DNA of 64,000 bases from Sinorhizobium fredii USDA 205 (GTDB lineage Bacteria; Pseudomonadota; Alphaproteobacteria; Rhizobiales; Rhizobiaceae). The notes under the pieces are model-generated. The model was not told the origin of the DNA, did not search any database, and worked only from the letters and a program-made list of their open reading frames with translations. Position numbers and translations under genes: made by a program. Location: positions 246,630 through 310,629 of the forward strand of contig NZ_AUTC01000001.1 of NCBI RefSeq assembly GCF_001461695.1, written 5' to 3'. This document shows positions 11,804 through 20,923 of this stretch, piece by piece. Positions within the stretch are counted from its first letter, which is position 1. Every line of letters starts with the position of its first letter.

Positions 11804-14800
11804 ATGACCTCCATCATTTCGTCCCTGAGCCCCACTCTGATCAAATCCTATTCCACAGCGGCCGTCGCTGCCTGGACGACGGAAGACGTGGCTTCGCTGA
11901 CGACGAAGCAGATCAGCGCGATGTCGTCAGCTCAGATCGCGGCGCTCGACACGGAGGATGTCGACGTCCTCAGCTCTCGGCAGCTGGGCGCCATTTCTCC
12001 CAGCGCCATTGTCGGTTTAACCCTGGAGCAACTCGCCGTTCTCGACCAATCCGATATCGAGAGCTTCGGCACGAGCCAGGTCGCGGCCCTGACCACGACG
12101 CAGATAGATGGTCTGTCGACGGAGCAGGCGGAGGCGTTGAGCTCGACCCAGGTCGGAGCCTTGAGCGCCTTGCAGCTCTCGGCCTTGAGCGAGGAAGACC
12201 TGGCGTCCTTCTCGACCGCCGACATCGCTGCCATCGGCGCAAAAGCCATAACCGGGCTCCCGACCGATGTCGTCGCATCCCTTTCCACGGATCAGCTTGC
12301 CGCCTTGAGCACCCGTGCCGTCGCCGCCCTGTCGACCGCGCAGATCGCCGCCTTGTCCACCGATCAGCTTGCCGCCTTGACGACGGCCCAGGTCGGTGCG
12401 CTGAAGGCTTCGCAAATCGAAACCCTGGGCACCGACGACATTGTCGTGCTTTCCACCGAGCAGATTGGCGCGCTGAGCGCCTCGGCAATTTCGGGGCTTT
12501 CCACCAAACAGATCGCCACCTTGACGGCCGACCAGGTCGAGGCACTGACCGTCTCGCAGGTGAAGGCGCTGACGGCGGCGCAGCTCGGGTCCCTGGAGAC
12601 CGACGGCATAGCGACATTTTCGACTGCCGAAATCGCGGCGATCAGCAAGGCCGTATGGGGCTTGACGACGGACGCCATCGCTGCGCTCTCCACCGCCCAC
12701 ATTTCCGCCCTGAACACGGCGGCCGTCGCCAGCCTGACGACGGCACAGATGGCGGCCTTGTCGGCCGACCAGGCCGAGGCGATGTCCGCCTTGCAGGTGA
12801 AGGCGCTGAATTCGAGACAGCTTGCGGCGCTCGGGACCGACGGCATAGCGACATTCTCGACCGGCGAAATCGCCGCGATCGCCAACCTGGCCATCAAGGG
12901 AGTGAGCACGGACGCGATCGCTGCGCTTTCGACCGCTCAGGTTGCAGCGCTCAGCACGAGTGCGATCTCGGGCCTGACGACCGCACAGAGCGAGGCATTG
13001 TCCTCCGACCAGACTGCGGTCCTTTCCGCGGCACAGCTCCGGACGTTGAGCTCGGCGCAAGTCGCCGCACTTGACACCGACAATATCGAGGCCCTGTCCA
13101 CAGACCAGATCGCGGCGCTCAGCACCAAGGGCGTCATGGGCCTGACGACCGACCAAATCGGCGCGTTGACGACCGACCAGGTCGAGGCCATGTCCGTGAC
13201 ACAGGTGAAGGCCCTGAACGCGCTACAGATTGCGGCGCTCGGGACCGACGGGTTGGCGATGTTCTCGACCGGCGAGATCGCGGCGATCAGCAATAAAGCC
13301 ATACTGGGGTTGGACGCCGAGGTCATTGCGTCCCTGTCTACCGATCAGATCGCGGCGCTCAGCACGAGTACGGTCGCCAGCCTGACGAGCGCCCAGCTGG
13401 CCGCTTTGTCGACCAACCAGGCGGAGGCCTTGTCCGTCTCGCAGGTGAAAGCCTTGAGCTCGGCTCAACTCGCCGCCCTTGGGGAAGACAGCATTGCGAC
13501 GTTCTCGACCGCCGAGATTGCGGCGATCACCAGCAAAGCCGTGCCCGGCGTCAGCGAGGACGCCATAACAGCGCTTTCCACCGCTCAGATAGCAGCGCTC
13601 AGCACGAGCGCAGTTGCGAGCCTGACGACCGCACAGATCGCCGCCTTGTCGACTGATCAGACCGCGGCCCTGTCCACCGCGCAGCTTAAAGCCCTGAGTT
13701 CGGCGCAAATCGCCGCCTTGAGCACGGACAACATCGCGGCTTTGACCACGGTTCAGGTCGCAGCGCTCGGCACCAAGGCTGTCGCCGGCCTGACCGCCGA
13801 CCAGGTCGAAGCCTTGTCTTCCGATCAGGTCGCGGCTCTCTCCACTCAACAGGTTGCCGCGCTCGGCTCCGAGCAGCTTGCCGTTCTCAGTGCGGAGGAC
13901 ATAGCGGCATTCTCGACCGCCGATATCGCGGCGATCAGTTCAAGCGCCATTGCCGGGTTGTCGGCAGATCTCATAGAGTCCCTCACCACGGCCCAGATCG
14001 TGGCGCTCAGCACGAAGGGCGTCGCGCGCCTCAGCACCGATCAGATCGACGCGCTGTCCAGCGACCAGCTTGCAGCCTTGTCGTCCGTCCAGGTTGCCGT
14101 CCTCAGCTCCACGCAGCTCTCGGCCCTGGAGGCAGAGGACATTGCAACCTTCTCGACCGCTGATATTGCCGCAATCGGCTCGAAGGCCATTTCCGGCTTG
14201 TCGGAGGATGTCGTCGCCGCCCTGACCTCCACGCAGATTGCTGCGCTCAGCACGGCCGGCATTGCGGGGTTGAGCACGGATCAGATGGCGACACTGAGCT
14301 CCGACCAGGTCGCCGCTTTGAGCACCAAGCAGATTGCAGCGCTGAAATCGACGCAAGTCGCCGCCTTGAGTACGGAGACGGTCGCCGCCCTGTCCTCGGA
14401 CTTGATCGCCGCGCTCAGCACGGCCGGCATCAACGAACTGACCACCGACCAGGTCGAAGCGCTGTCGACTGACCAGATCGTGGCGCTGAGCACCAAGCAG
14501 GTTGCTGCGCTGAGCTCGGCGCAAATCGCCGCGCTGGACACGAGCGATATCGCGGTATTTTCGACCGAACAGATCGCCGCGTTGAATACGGCCGCAATCA
14601 GCGGGCTGAGCACCAAGCAGATCGATGCCCTGAGCACCGAGCAGGTGGAAGCCCTGACGGCGGCACAGGTCGGCTCGCTCAGCTCGACGCAGCTGGGGGC
14701 GCTCGGAACGGAAGACATAGCGGTCTTCTCGACGAAGGACATCGCGGCGATCAGCGCCACTGCGATGGAAGGACTGTCGACGGCCGTCGTGGCCGCGCTG

Positions 14801-15448
14801 TCCACCGATGAGATAGCTCTCCTGAGCACTGCCGGCATTGCGGGCCTCAGCAGCGCGCAGTTGAACGTGCTCAGCACCGATCAGCTCGCCGCCTTGAGCA
14901 CCAAGCAGGCTGCTGCGCTGAGTTCGGCGCAGCTTGCCGCCTTGGGTACGAGTGGACTTGCAGCCCTCTCGACGTATCAGATCTCGGTCCTCAGCGCCGC
15001 TGCCATCGGGGGACTGACCACCAAGCAGCTCGTTGCCCTGAGCACCGGTCAAATGGAAGCCCTGACCTCGACCCAGGTCGGCGCCTTGAGCGCGACGCAG
15101 CTCGGGGTTCTGGGGGCGGAAGACATTGCGGCCTTCTCGACCAAGGACATTGCCGCTATCAGTTCGAGCGCCATTTCGAGCCTCTCCACGGCCGCCATAG
15201 CGTCCCTCTCAACCGATCAGATCGCCGCCCTGAGCGCCGCCGGCATTGCCGGTCTGAGCAGCGCGCAGGTCAACGCGCTCAACACCACGCAGCTCGCCGC
15301 CCTGAGCACCAAGCAGGTTGCCGCGCTCACTTCGGCGCAAGTCACCGCCCTCGGGTCGATCGATATCACGGCCCTCTCCGTCGATCAGATCGAGGCCTTG
15401 GGTTCGGCAGCCGTTGCGGGCCTCACCACCAGACAACTCGTGGCTTGA
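11804..15448 (+). CDS. Giant Ser/Thr-rich octapeptide-repeat protein 2, N-terminal part before a frameshift (1214 aa)
   Basis: It starts MTSIISSLSPTLIK, closely matching the start of giant protein 1 (MTSIISSLSVNQIK), and continues in the same octads (LSTDQIAA, LTTAQVGA). It ends at TGA 15446-15448 in the middle of an octad (TTRQLVA), while the repeat continues without a break in the -1 frame at 15445. One missing base just before 15445 explains this, because the expected codons are Ala-Leu-Ser-Thr-Asp-Gln. The fragment lacks the C-terminal cap found in protein 1. Octads here are grouped in blocks of 10 or 17 between FST[AG]EIAAI markers and are more diverged than those of gene 1. One unit near residue 285 (ISKAVWG) has seven residues instead of eight. 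The break could be a sequencing error, a natural mutation or, less likely, recoding. Confidence 0.82.
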   Translation: MTSIISSLSPTLIKSYSTAAVAAWTTEDVASLTTKQISAMSSAQIAALDTEDVDVLSSRQLGAISPSAIVGLTLEQLAVLDQSDIESFGTSQVAALTTTQIDGLSTEQAEALSSTQVGALSALQLSALSEEDLASFSTADIAAIGAKAITGLPTDVVASLSTDQLAALSTRAVAALSTAQIAALSTDQLAALTTAQVGALKASQIETLGTDDIVVLSTEQIGALSASAISGLSTKQIATLTADQVEALTVSQVKALTAAQLGSLETDGIATFSTAEIAAISKAVWGLTTDAIAALSTAHISALNTAAVASLTTAQMAALSADQAEAMSALQVKALNSRQLAALGTDGIATFSTGEIAAIANLAIKGVSTDAIAALSTAQVAALSTSAISGLTTAQSEALSSDQTAVLSAAQLRTLSSAQVAALDTDNIEALSTDQIAALSTKGVMGLTTDQIGALTTDQVEAMSVTQVKALNALQIAALGTDGLAMFSTGEIAAISNKAILGLDAEVIASLSTDQIAALSTSTVASLTSAQLAALSTNQAEALSVSQVKALSSAQLAALGEDSIATFSTAEIAAITSKAVPGVSEDAITALSTAQIAALSTSAVASLTTAQIAALSTDQTAALSTAQLKALSSAQIAALSTDNIAALTTVQVAALGTKAVAGLTADQVEALSSDQVAALSTQQVAALGSEQLAVLSAEDIAAFSTADIAAISSSAIAGLSADLIESLTTAQIVALSTKGVARLSTDQIDALSSDQLAALSSVQVAVLSSTQLSALEAEDIATFSTADIAAIGSKAISGLSEDVVAALTSTQIAALSTAGIAGLSTDQMATLSSDQVAALSTKQIAALKSTQVAALSTETVAALSSDLIAALSTAGINELTTDQVEALSTDQIVALSTKQVAALSSAQIAALDTSDIAVFSTEQIAALNTAAISGLSTKQIDALSTEQVEALTAAQVGSLSSTQLGALGTEDIAVFSTKDIAAISATAMEGLSTAVVAALSTDEIALLSTAGIAGLSSAQLNVLSTDQLAALSTKQAAALSSAQLAALGTSGLAALSTYQISVLSAAAIGGLTTKQLVALSTGQMEALTSTQVGALSATQLGVLGAEDIAAFSTKDIAAISSSAISSLSTAAIASLSTDQIAALSAAGIAGLSSAQVNALNTTQLAALSTKQVAALTSAQVTALGSIDITALSVDQIEALGSAAVAGLTTRQLVA

Positions 15449-18400
15449 GCACGGATCAGGTGGAGGCGCTGACCGCGGCCCAGACCGGCGCCCTGAGCTC
15501 GGCGCAGCTCGCAGCCCTGGGGACGGAAGACGTGGCGGTTTTCTCGACCAAGGACATCGCGGCCATCAGTTCGAGTGCCATAGCAGGACTGTCCACGGCT
15601 GCCATCGCTTCGCTCTCGACCGAGCAGATCGGCGCCTTGAGCGCGGCCGCCGTCGCGGCATTGACCACCAAACAGATCGGCGTTCTGAGTTCCGACCGGA
15701 TTGCTGCCCTTTCGACCGAACAGCTCGGTGTGCTGACGTCGCAGCAAATCGCTGCGCTGGATGCGGACGACATCAAGGCGCTGTCGATCGAGGACATCGC
15801 GGCGCTTGGCGCGGATCTCGTTTCCGGCCTTTCGACGGATGTCATGGCTGCCTTCTCCACCGACCAGATCGCCGCCTTGAGCACGGCTGCCGTCGCGGCG
15901 CTGAGCACCAAGCAGGTCGATGCCTTGAGCACCGATCAGCTTGCGGTCTTGACCACAGCCCAGATCGGGGCGCTCACCTCCAGACAGGTCGATGCGCTGA
16001 GCACGAATGACGTGGCGACGCTTTCGACCGACCAGATCGCCGCCTTGAGCGCGGCCGGCGTTGTCGGCCTGAGCACCGCGGACATCGCCATCCTGAGCTC
16101 GGGCCAGGTCGATGCCCTGACGACGACCCAGATCGCCGCCCTGGGCTCCAAGCAAATCGCCGCATTGGGCACGGACGACATAGCAGGCTTCTCGACCGCG
16201 GAAATAGCAGCCCTCAGTTCGAATGCGGTAGCGGGACTGTCCACAGAGGCGATCGCGGCGCTGTCGGCGGAACAGATCGTAGCCTTGAGCACGGCCGGCG
16301 TCGCCGGTCTTACCACCGCCCAGATCACTGCGTTGAGCACCGACCAGATCGGAGCCCTGTCGACCGAACAGGTCGCTGCTCTCAGTTCCAAGCAGGTGGC
16401 GGCGCTGGGCACCGACGACATGGCGGCCCTCTCGGCGGACCAGATTGCGGCGCTCGGTACGACTGGCATTGCGGTCCTTTCCACTGCACAGATCGATGCA
16501 CTGAGCGCCGAGCAGCTCGAAGCCCTCACCTCCGTCCAGGTCGCGGCGCTGAGTTCGACGCAGATCGCCGCGCTGAGCACCGATGATCTGGCCGCCTTCT
16601 CGACCGCGGATATCGCGGCGATCAGTTCGCGTGCCGTGGCGGGGCTGTCCACCGACACGATCGCGGCGCTTTCGGTGGATCAGATCACGGCGCTCAGCGC
16701 GGCCGGCATCGCCGACCTTTCCACTGCCCAGATCAACGCCTTGAGTGCCGACCAGCTCGAGGCTCTGTCGACCGACCAGATCGCCGCGCTCAGCTCCAAA
16801 CAGGTGGCGGCGTTGGGCACCGACGACATTGCGACCCTCTCGACCGAACAGATTGCCGCGCTCAGCACCGCCGGCGTCGCGGCTCTTTCTACGGCGCAGA
16901 TCCAGGCGCTGAGCGCTGATCAGCTCGAGGCTCTGACCCCGAGCCAGGTCGCAGTGATGAGTTCGACGCAGATCGCCGCGCTGAGCACCGCCGACCTGGA
17001 GAGCTTTTCCAGCGCGGATATCGAGGCGATCGGTTCGAGCGCCGTAGCAGGCCTGTCCACCGATACGCTAGCGGCGTTTTCGGCGGATCAGATCGCCGCC
17101 CTGAGCGCGGCCGGCGTCGGCGGTCTTTCCACCATCCAGATCCAGGCGCTGAGCACCGACCAGATCGAGGCTCTGTCGACCGACCAGATCGGCGCCCTCA
17201 ACTCCAAGCAGCTGGCCGTGCTCGGAACCGACGACATTGCGGTTCTCTCCACGGATCAGATTGCCGCGCTGGGCACGGCCGCAATTGCGGGCCTTTCCAC
17301 CGCCCAGATCAACGCGCTGAATGCCGATCAGCTCGAGGCCATGACCTCCGGTCAGGTCGCGGTGATGAGTTCGACACAGATCGCTGCGCTGAGCACCGCC
17401 GATCTGGAGAGCTTCTCGACGGCCGATATCGCGGCGATCAGCTCGCGCGCCGTGGCGGGATTGTCCACGGACACAATAGCGGCGCTTTCCGCGGATCAGA
17501 TCGCGGCCCTCGGCACCGGCGGCGTCGCCGGCCTTTCGACCGCCCAGATCAACGCGCTGAACACCGACCAGGTCGAGGCGCTCACCTCTCTCCAGATTGG
17601 CGCGCTGACTTCGCAGCAGATCGCCGTCCTCGGCACGGACGATCTGGAGACCTTCTCGACGGACGAAATTGCGGCGATCAGTTCGAGTGCCGTGTTGGGA
17701 CTGTCGACCGACACGATAGCGGCGCTCTCGGTTGACCAGATCGCGGCCTTGAGCTCGGCCGGCATTTCGGGCCTTTCCACCGCCCAGATCAATGCGCTGA
17801 GCACCGACCAGATCGAGGCCTTGTCGACCGCGCAGCTCAGCGGCCTCGGCTCCAAACAGGTGGCGGCGCTTAGCACCGGCGATCTCGCGGTGCTGTCCAC
17901 GAGCCAGATCGCAGCACTGAGCACGGCGGGCATTGCGGGCCTGAGCAGCGATCAGGTTGGCGCTTTGAGCGACGAGCAGGTCGACGCCCTCTCCACCGTC
18001 CAGATTGCCGCTATGAGCTCGGATGCGCTCTCGGGCCTTAGCACCGACGATCTGGAAGGCTTCTCGGCCGAGGACCTTGCGGCGATCAGCTCTTCCGCCA
18101 TCAAGGGCTTGCCCACGGAATTCATCGCCGGGCTGTCCACCGCCGAGATTGCCGCTCTCGGTACCGCCAGCATTGCGGGTCTGAGCAGCGCTCAGGTCGG
18201 GGCGATGAGCGCCGAACAGATCGACACGCTGTCCACTCTCCAGATTGCCGCCCTGAGCGCCGATGGGCTCGCCGGTCTGACCACCGAGGATCTCGGAACG
18301 TTTACGACCGGAGAACTGGTGGCGATCAGCGCGGCCGCCATCAAGGGACTGTCCACGGCCTTTGTCGCAGCGCTCTCGACGGCTGAGATCGCCGCCCTGA

Positions 18401-18879
18401 CGGCAAGCCAGATCGGGTCGCTGAGCTACAACCAGGTGGCGGCGATGAGCACCAGGCAAATCGCCACCTTGTCCACCGCGCAGCTCAGCGCTCTGAACGC
18501 CATACAGGCCGCGGCCCTGGGAACGGACGACATCGCCCAACTCTCCACCGATGATATCGTCGCCTTGAGCACGCGTGCGATCTCCGGACTGAGCACCAGG
18601 GTCGTCGCCGCCTTGACCACGGACCAGGCCGAGGCTTTGACGTCCGTCCAGGTCAGTGCGATGACCTCGGCGCAGGTCGGGGCATTGGAGACTGAGGATC
18701 TGGCGACCTTCTCGGCGGAGGATGTCGCCTCGTTCAGCTCCTATGGCGTCGCGGGGCTGTCCACGGAAGACATTGGGAATCTGTCCAGCACACAGCTGAA
18801 CGCCTTGATGGACTCCCAGATGGACGCCCTGAGCTCCGATCAGATCGCGGCAGTCATTGCGGCCTATCTGGGGATGTAA
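15445..18879 (+). CDS. Giant Ser/Thr-rich octapeptide-repeat protein 2, C-terminal part after a frameshift (about 1144 aa)
   Basis: This frame overlaps the previous one by TTGA and continues the same octad array to the stop at 18877-18879. Its end (DQIAAVIAAYLGM) matches the end of giant protein 1 (QVEAIIAAYQAI). With the preceding fragment it makes one protein of about 2358 aa with both conserved ends. The only possible local start is TTG 15445, with no good ribosome binding site, so independent translation is doubtful. Marker octads are FSTADIAAIS and ISSRAVAGLSTDTIAA. Many units read GLSTAQIN or ALGTDDIA. The last 16 bases overlap, in antisense, the 3' end of the regulator gene at 18864-19976. 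Confidence 0.82.
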   Translation: MSTDQVEALTAAQTGALSSAQLAALGTEDVAVFSTKDIAAISSSAIAGLSTAAIASLSTEQIGALSAAAVAALTTKQIGVLSSDRIAALSTEQLGVLTSQQIAALDADDIKALSIEDIAALGADLVSGLSTDVMAAFSTDQIAALSTAAVAALSTKQVDALSTDQLAVLTTAQIGALTSRQVDALSTNDVATLSTDQIAALSAAGVVGLSTADIAILSSGQVDALTTTQIAALGSKQIAALGTDDIAGFSTAEIAALSSNAVAGLSTEAIAALSAEQIVALSTAGVAGLTTAQITALSTDQIGALSTEQVAALSSKQVAALGTDDMAALSADQIAALGTTGIAVLSTAQIDALSAEQLEALTSVQVAALSSTQIAALSTDDLAAFSTADIAAISSRAVAGLSTDTIAALSVDQITALSAAGIADLSTAQINALSADQLEALSTDQIAALSSKQVAALGTDDIATLSTEQIAALSTAGVAALSTAQIQALSADQLEALTPSQVAVMSSTQIAALSTADLESFSSADIEAIGSSAVAGLSTDTLAAFSADQIAALSAAGVGGLSTIQIQALSTDQIEALSTDQIGALNSKQLAVLGTDDIAVLSTDQIAALGTAAIAGLSTAQINALNADQLEAMTSGQVAVMSSTQIAALSTADLESFSTADIAAISSRAVAGLSTDTIAALSADQIAALGTGGVAGLSTAQINALNTDQVEALTSLQIGALTSQQIAVLGTDDLETFSTDEIAAISSSAVLGLSTDTIAALSVDQIAALSSAGISGLSTAQINALSTDQIEALSTAQLSGLGSKQVAALSTGDLAVLSTSQIAALSTAGIAGLSSDQVGALSDEQVDALSTVQIAAMSSDALSGLSTDDLEGFSAEDLAAISSSAIKGLPTEFIAGLSTAEIAALGTASIAGLSSAQVGAMSAEQIDTLSTLQIAALSADGLAGLTTEDLGTFTTGELVAISAAAIKGLSTAFVAALSTAEIAALTASQIGSLSYNQVAAMSTRQIATLSTAQLSALNAIQAAALGTDDIAQLSTDDIVALSTRAISGLSTRVVAALTTDQAEALTSVQVSAMTSAQVGALETEDLATFSAEDVASFSSYGVAGLSTEDIGNLSSTQLNALMDSQMDALSSDQIAAVIAAYLGM

Positions 18880-19976
18880 ATGGCTCCTCGGCCGCGACGG
18901 CTTGGCGCGGCACCTCGGGCGGCAGCGAGTTGCTTGCGTGCCGCCGCCGGGGTGATCGAGAAAGCCTTGCGGAACTTCCGGATGAAGTGCGAAACGTTCT
19001 CGAAGCCGGTTTCCAGCGCGATCTCGATCAGCGGCTTGTCGGTGGAGGCGACGAGGCGCATCGCCGCGTCGAGGCGAAGCTTCAGATAGACGGATATCGG
19101 CGTCGCCCCGAGCTCGTTCTGGAACAGGCGTTCGAGCTGCCTGCGCGAGATGCCGAGCACGGTCGCTACGTCGTCTATGCCGATCAGATCCTCGAGATGC
19201 TGCTCCATGACCATCAGCGCGAGACTGATCCGTTTGTCGTGCACCGGCACGGGGCCGAGCGGGTTTCGCGGCTGCATCTCGCTGGCTTCACGACGACGCG
19301 TGATCTGCATGATTTCGAGCGCATTGCGTTCGGCGTCTTCGCCGACATGCTTCCGGATCAGGTAGGTCGCGAGATCGGCGACGCTGCTGCCGCCGGCGCA
19401 GGTGATGATATTGCCATCCTCGAAGAAGATGCGGTTCGATGTGACCTCGATCTCGGGGAAGCGGGCGCGGAATTCATTATGATGCAGCCAGCTCACGCAT
19501 GCGGCATGGCCGTCGAGCACGCCGGCCTCGGCGAGGACGAAACTTCCGGTGCAAACGCCGATGATCGGCACGCCCGCCCGTGCGGCGCCGTGCAGGTAGT
19601 CGACGGTCTCCCGGTCGAGTGGCTCTGCGACGTTGAGCCGCCCGCCGACGACCGCGATATAGCTGAATTCGGTCGGCGGACGGAGCGACGCGGTTGGTGC
19701 CACCTGGATCCCGCAGCTCGACATGACGAAATTTCTCGTGCTGCCGAGCACCTCCCAGTCGCAGTTCACCCGCCCCGACTTGTCCTCAACGTCGCTTCCC
19801 AAGCGAAGCGCATCGGCGAAGAGCGAGAAGGCGCTGAGCGTGAAGCTGCGCGCCAGAATGAATCCGACACGCAGCACGCCCTTGTCGCTGACGGTCTTTC
19901 CGGCGGCAGCCGTTGTTTCTGTGAGAGCTGTTCGCAAAGTCGCGCCGTTCCGTCGCCGATCTGATCGGGAGCCCAT
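18864..19976 (-). CDS. GlxA-family AraC-type transcriptional regulator with DJ-1/PfpI-like domain
   Basis: This 370-aa protein has an N-terminal DJ-1/PfpI-like (class I amidotransferase-like) domain, about residues 35-215. It contains the nucleophile-elbow-like GVCTGSFVLAEAGVLDG and the CAGGSSVADLATYLI segment. A C-terminal AraC HTH pair follows (about 255-350: DDVATVLGISRRQLERLF and ETGFENVSHFIRKFRKAF). In rhizobia this family includes regulators of amino-acid and betaine catabolism, but the effector cannot be told here. The start ATG 19976 has GGGAG 8-9 bases upstream. It is convergent with giant gene 2 and shares 16 bp of coding sequence with it. A functional link to the repeat-protein island is not shown. 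Confidence 0.88.
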   Translation of the reverse strand: MGSRSDRRRNGATLRTALTETTAAAGKTVSDKGVLRVGFILARSFTLSAFSLFADALRLGSDVEDKSGRVNCDWEVLGSTRNFVMSSCGIQVAPTASLRPPTEFSYIAVVGGRLNVAEPLDRETVDYLHGAARAGVPIIGVCTGSFVLAEAGVLDGHAACVSWLHHNEFRARFPEIEVTSNRIFFEDGNIITCAGGSSVADLATYLIRKHVGEDAERNALEIMQITRRREASEMQPRNPLGPVPVHDKRISLALMVMEQHLEDLIGIDDVATVLGISRRQLERLFQNELGATPISVYLKLRLDAAMRLVASTDKPLIEIALETGFENVSHFIRKFRKAFSITPAAARKQLAAARGAAPSRRGRGAIYIPR

Positions 19977-20254
19977 GAATGGTCTCCCGCCACGCGCCCC
20001 TCGGGGGGCCCTTCTGAAGCTTGAGACTTGCTTCTATGCTCCAATTATCCCGCAAGCAACGCTCCGGGTAAATGCTTCAGTTCCCACCCGAGACAGGCGG
20101 GCTAATCCGCATTGACAGGATGACTTTTTAACCAATTTGTCGGAAAATTCTGAATGTCGATGGGAGAGGGGTCGGCACGCCGGTTGTCGGCGACGAGCCG
20201 TCAGGTTGCGCCTTCGCTTGTTCCCATCGGGAGCGCGGGCAAGGATCCAGGCAG

Positions 20255-20341
20255 ATGACAATGCATATGATGAAAGTGCTGTTAAGCCTCATGGCCGCGC
20301 TTTCGTTCGGCTCGCTCATGGTTCTCGTGGCCGTTCTGTAG
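20255..20341 (+). CDS. 28-aa hydrophobic small membrane peptide
   Basis: ATG 20255 is preceded at 9 bases by AAGGA, a strong Shine-Dalgarno. The peptide starts MTMHMMKVLL and runs almost entirely as a single hydrophobic segment (LLSLMAALSFGSLMVLVAVL) to the TAG at 20339-20341. A GC-rich hairpin follows within 10 bp. No function can be assigned. Single-span peptides of this size often bind membrane complexes. It sits alone, divergent from the GlxA-type regulator and convergent with the YbaK gene. Coding status rests on the ribosome binding site and the clean membrane span only. Confidence 0.5.
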   Translation: MTMHMMKVLLSLMAALSFGSLMVLVAVL

Positions 20342-20350
20342 GAACGCACG

Positions 20351-20378
20351 CGGCCCCGCTCGACGGCCGCCGGGGCCG
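20351..20378. terminator. GC-rich hairpin between the smORF and the convergent ybaK-type gene
   Basis: CGGCCCCG (20351-20358) pairs perfectly with CGGGGCCG (20371-20378). It lies between two convergent stops. No T run follows on either strand, so termination efficiency is uncertain. Confidence 0.45.
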
Positions 20379-20379
20379 G

Positions 20380-20841
20380 TCAGGTTTCCGACACGTCGAT
20401 CCATTCCGCGCCGGTCAGTTCCGCCATGCGGTGAGGGCTGATGTGAACGGCGGCGTTAATTGCGCCGGCGGCGGGCACGACCACATCGAAAGCCTTCAGG
20501 GATTCATCGCAATAGATCGTATGCGGCTTCGCGAGGCCGAAGGGGCAGACGCCGCCGACGGGATGGCCGGTCTCGGATTCGACCTCGCCAAAGCCGAGCA
20601 TGCGCGCCTTGGTGCCGAAGCGCGCCTTGTATTTCTTGTTGTCGAGGCGGGCGTCGCCGCGCGTGACGATCAGGATGACGTCGTCGCCGACGCGAAGCGC
20701 CAGCGTCTTGGCGATCTGTGCCGGCTCGACGCCGTGTCCCTCCGCCGCGAGCGCCACCGTTGCCGTGCTCTGCTCGAGTTCGATGACGTCGATGTCCGGG
20801 GCGTGCTCGGAAAAGAACTCTTTGACGGAGGTGAGGCTCAT
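20380..20841 (-). CDS. YbaK/EbsC-family (aminoacyl-tRNA deacylase-like) protein
   Basis: The 153-aa product matches the usual YbaK size of about 155 aa when started at MSLTSVKEFF (20841). The longer frame to 20946 adds an unconvincing Arg-rich tail. Family features are KTLALRVGDDVILIVTRGDARLD and the conserved glycine/proline motif ETGHPVGGVCPFGL, with the catalytic-region Lys in LDNKKYK. YbaK proteins hydrolyse mischarged Cys- or Ala-tRNA of the Pro system in the cytoplasm; the exact substrate here is not determinable. It lies 82 bp after the 62-aa gene on the same strand and may be co-transcribed. Confidence 0.88.
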   Translation of the reverse strand: MSLTSVKEFFSEHAPDIDVIELEQSTATVALAAEGHGVEPAQIAKTLALRVGDDVILIVTRGDARLDNKKYKARFGTKARMLGFGEVESETGHPVGGVCPFGLAKPHTIYCDESLKAFDVVVPAAGAINAAVHISPHRMAELTGAEWIDVSET

Positions 20842-20923
20842 CTCGAAAGGCCGGTGCTGCGATCTGCAAATGGGATATCCGCGGCGAATTGCGGCCGACG
20901 GTCTTTTTGAGGAGAGGAATGTT

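Noticed and set aside
11804..11860. Flagellin-like start (MTSI...) of the giant proteins
   Set aside because: Only four residues resemble flagellin MTSIL; no D0/D1 motifs follow. Treated as chance.
15440..15450. Programmed -1 frameshift in giant gene 2
   Set aside because: No X-XXY-YYZ slippery heptamer and no obvious downstream pseudoknot; a missing base is the simpler explanation. Kept only as a remote option.
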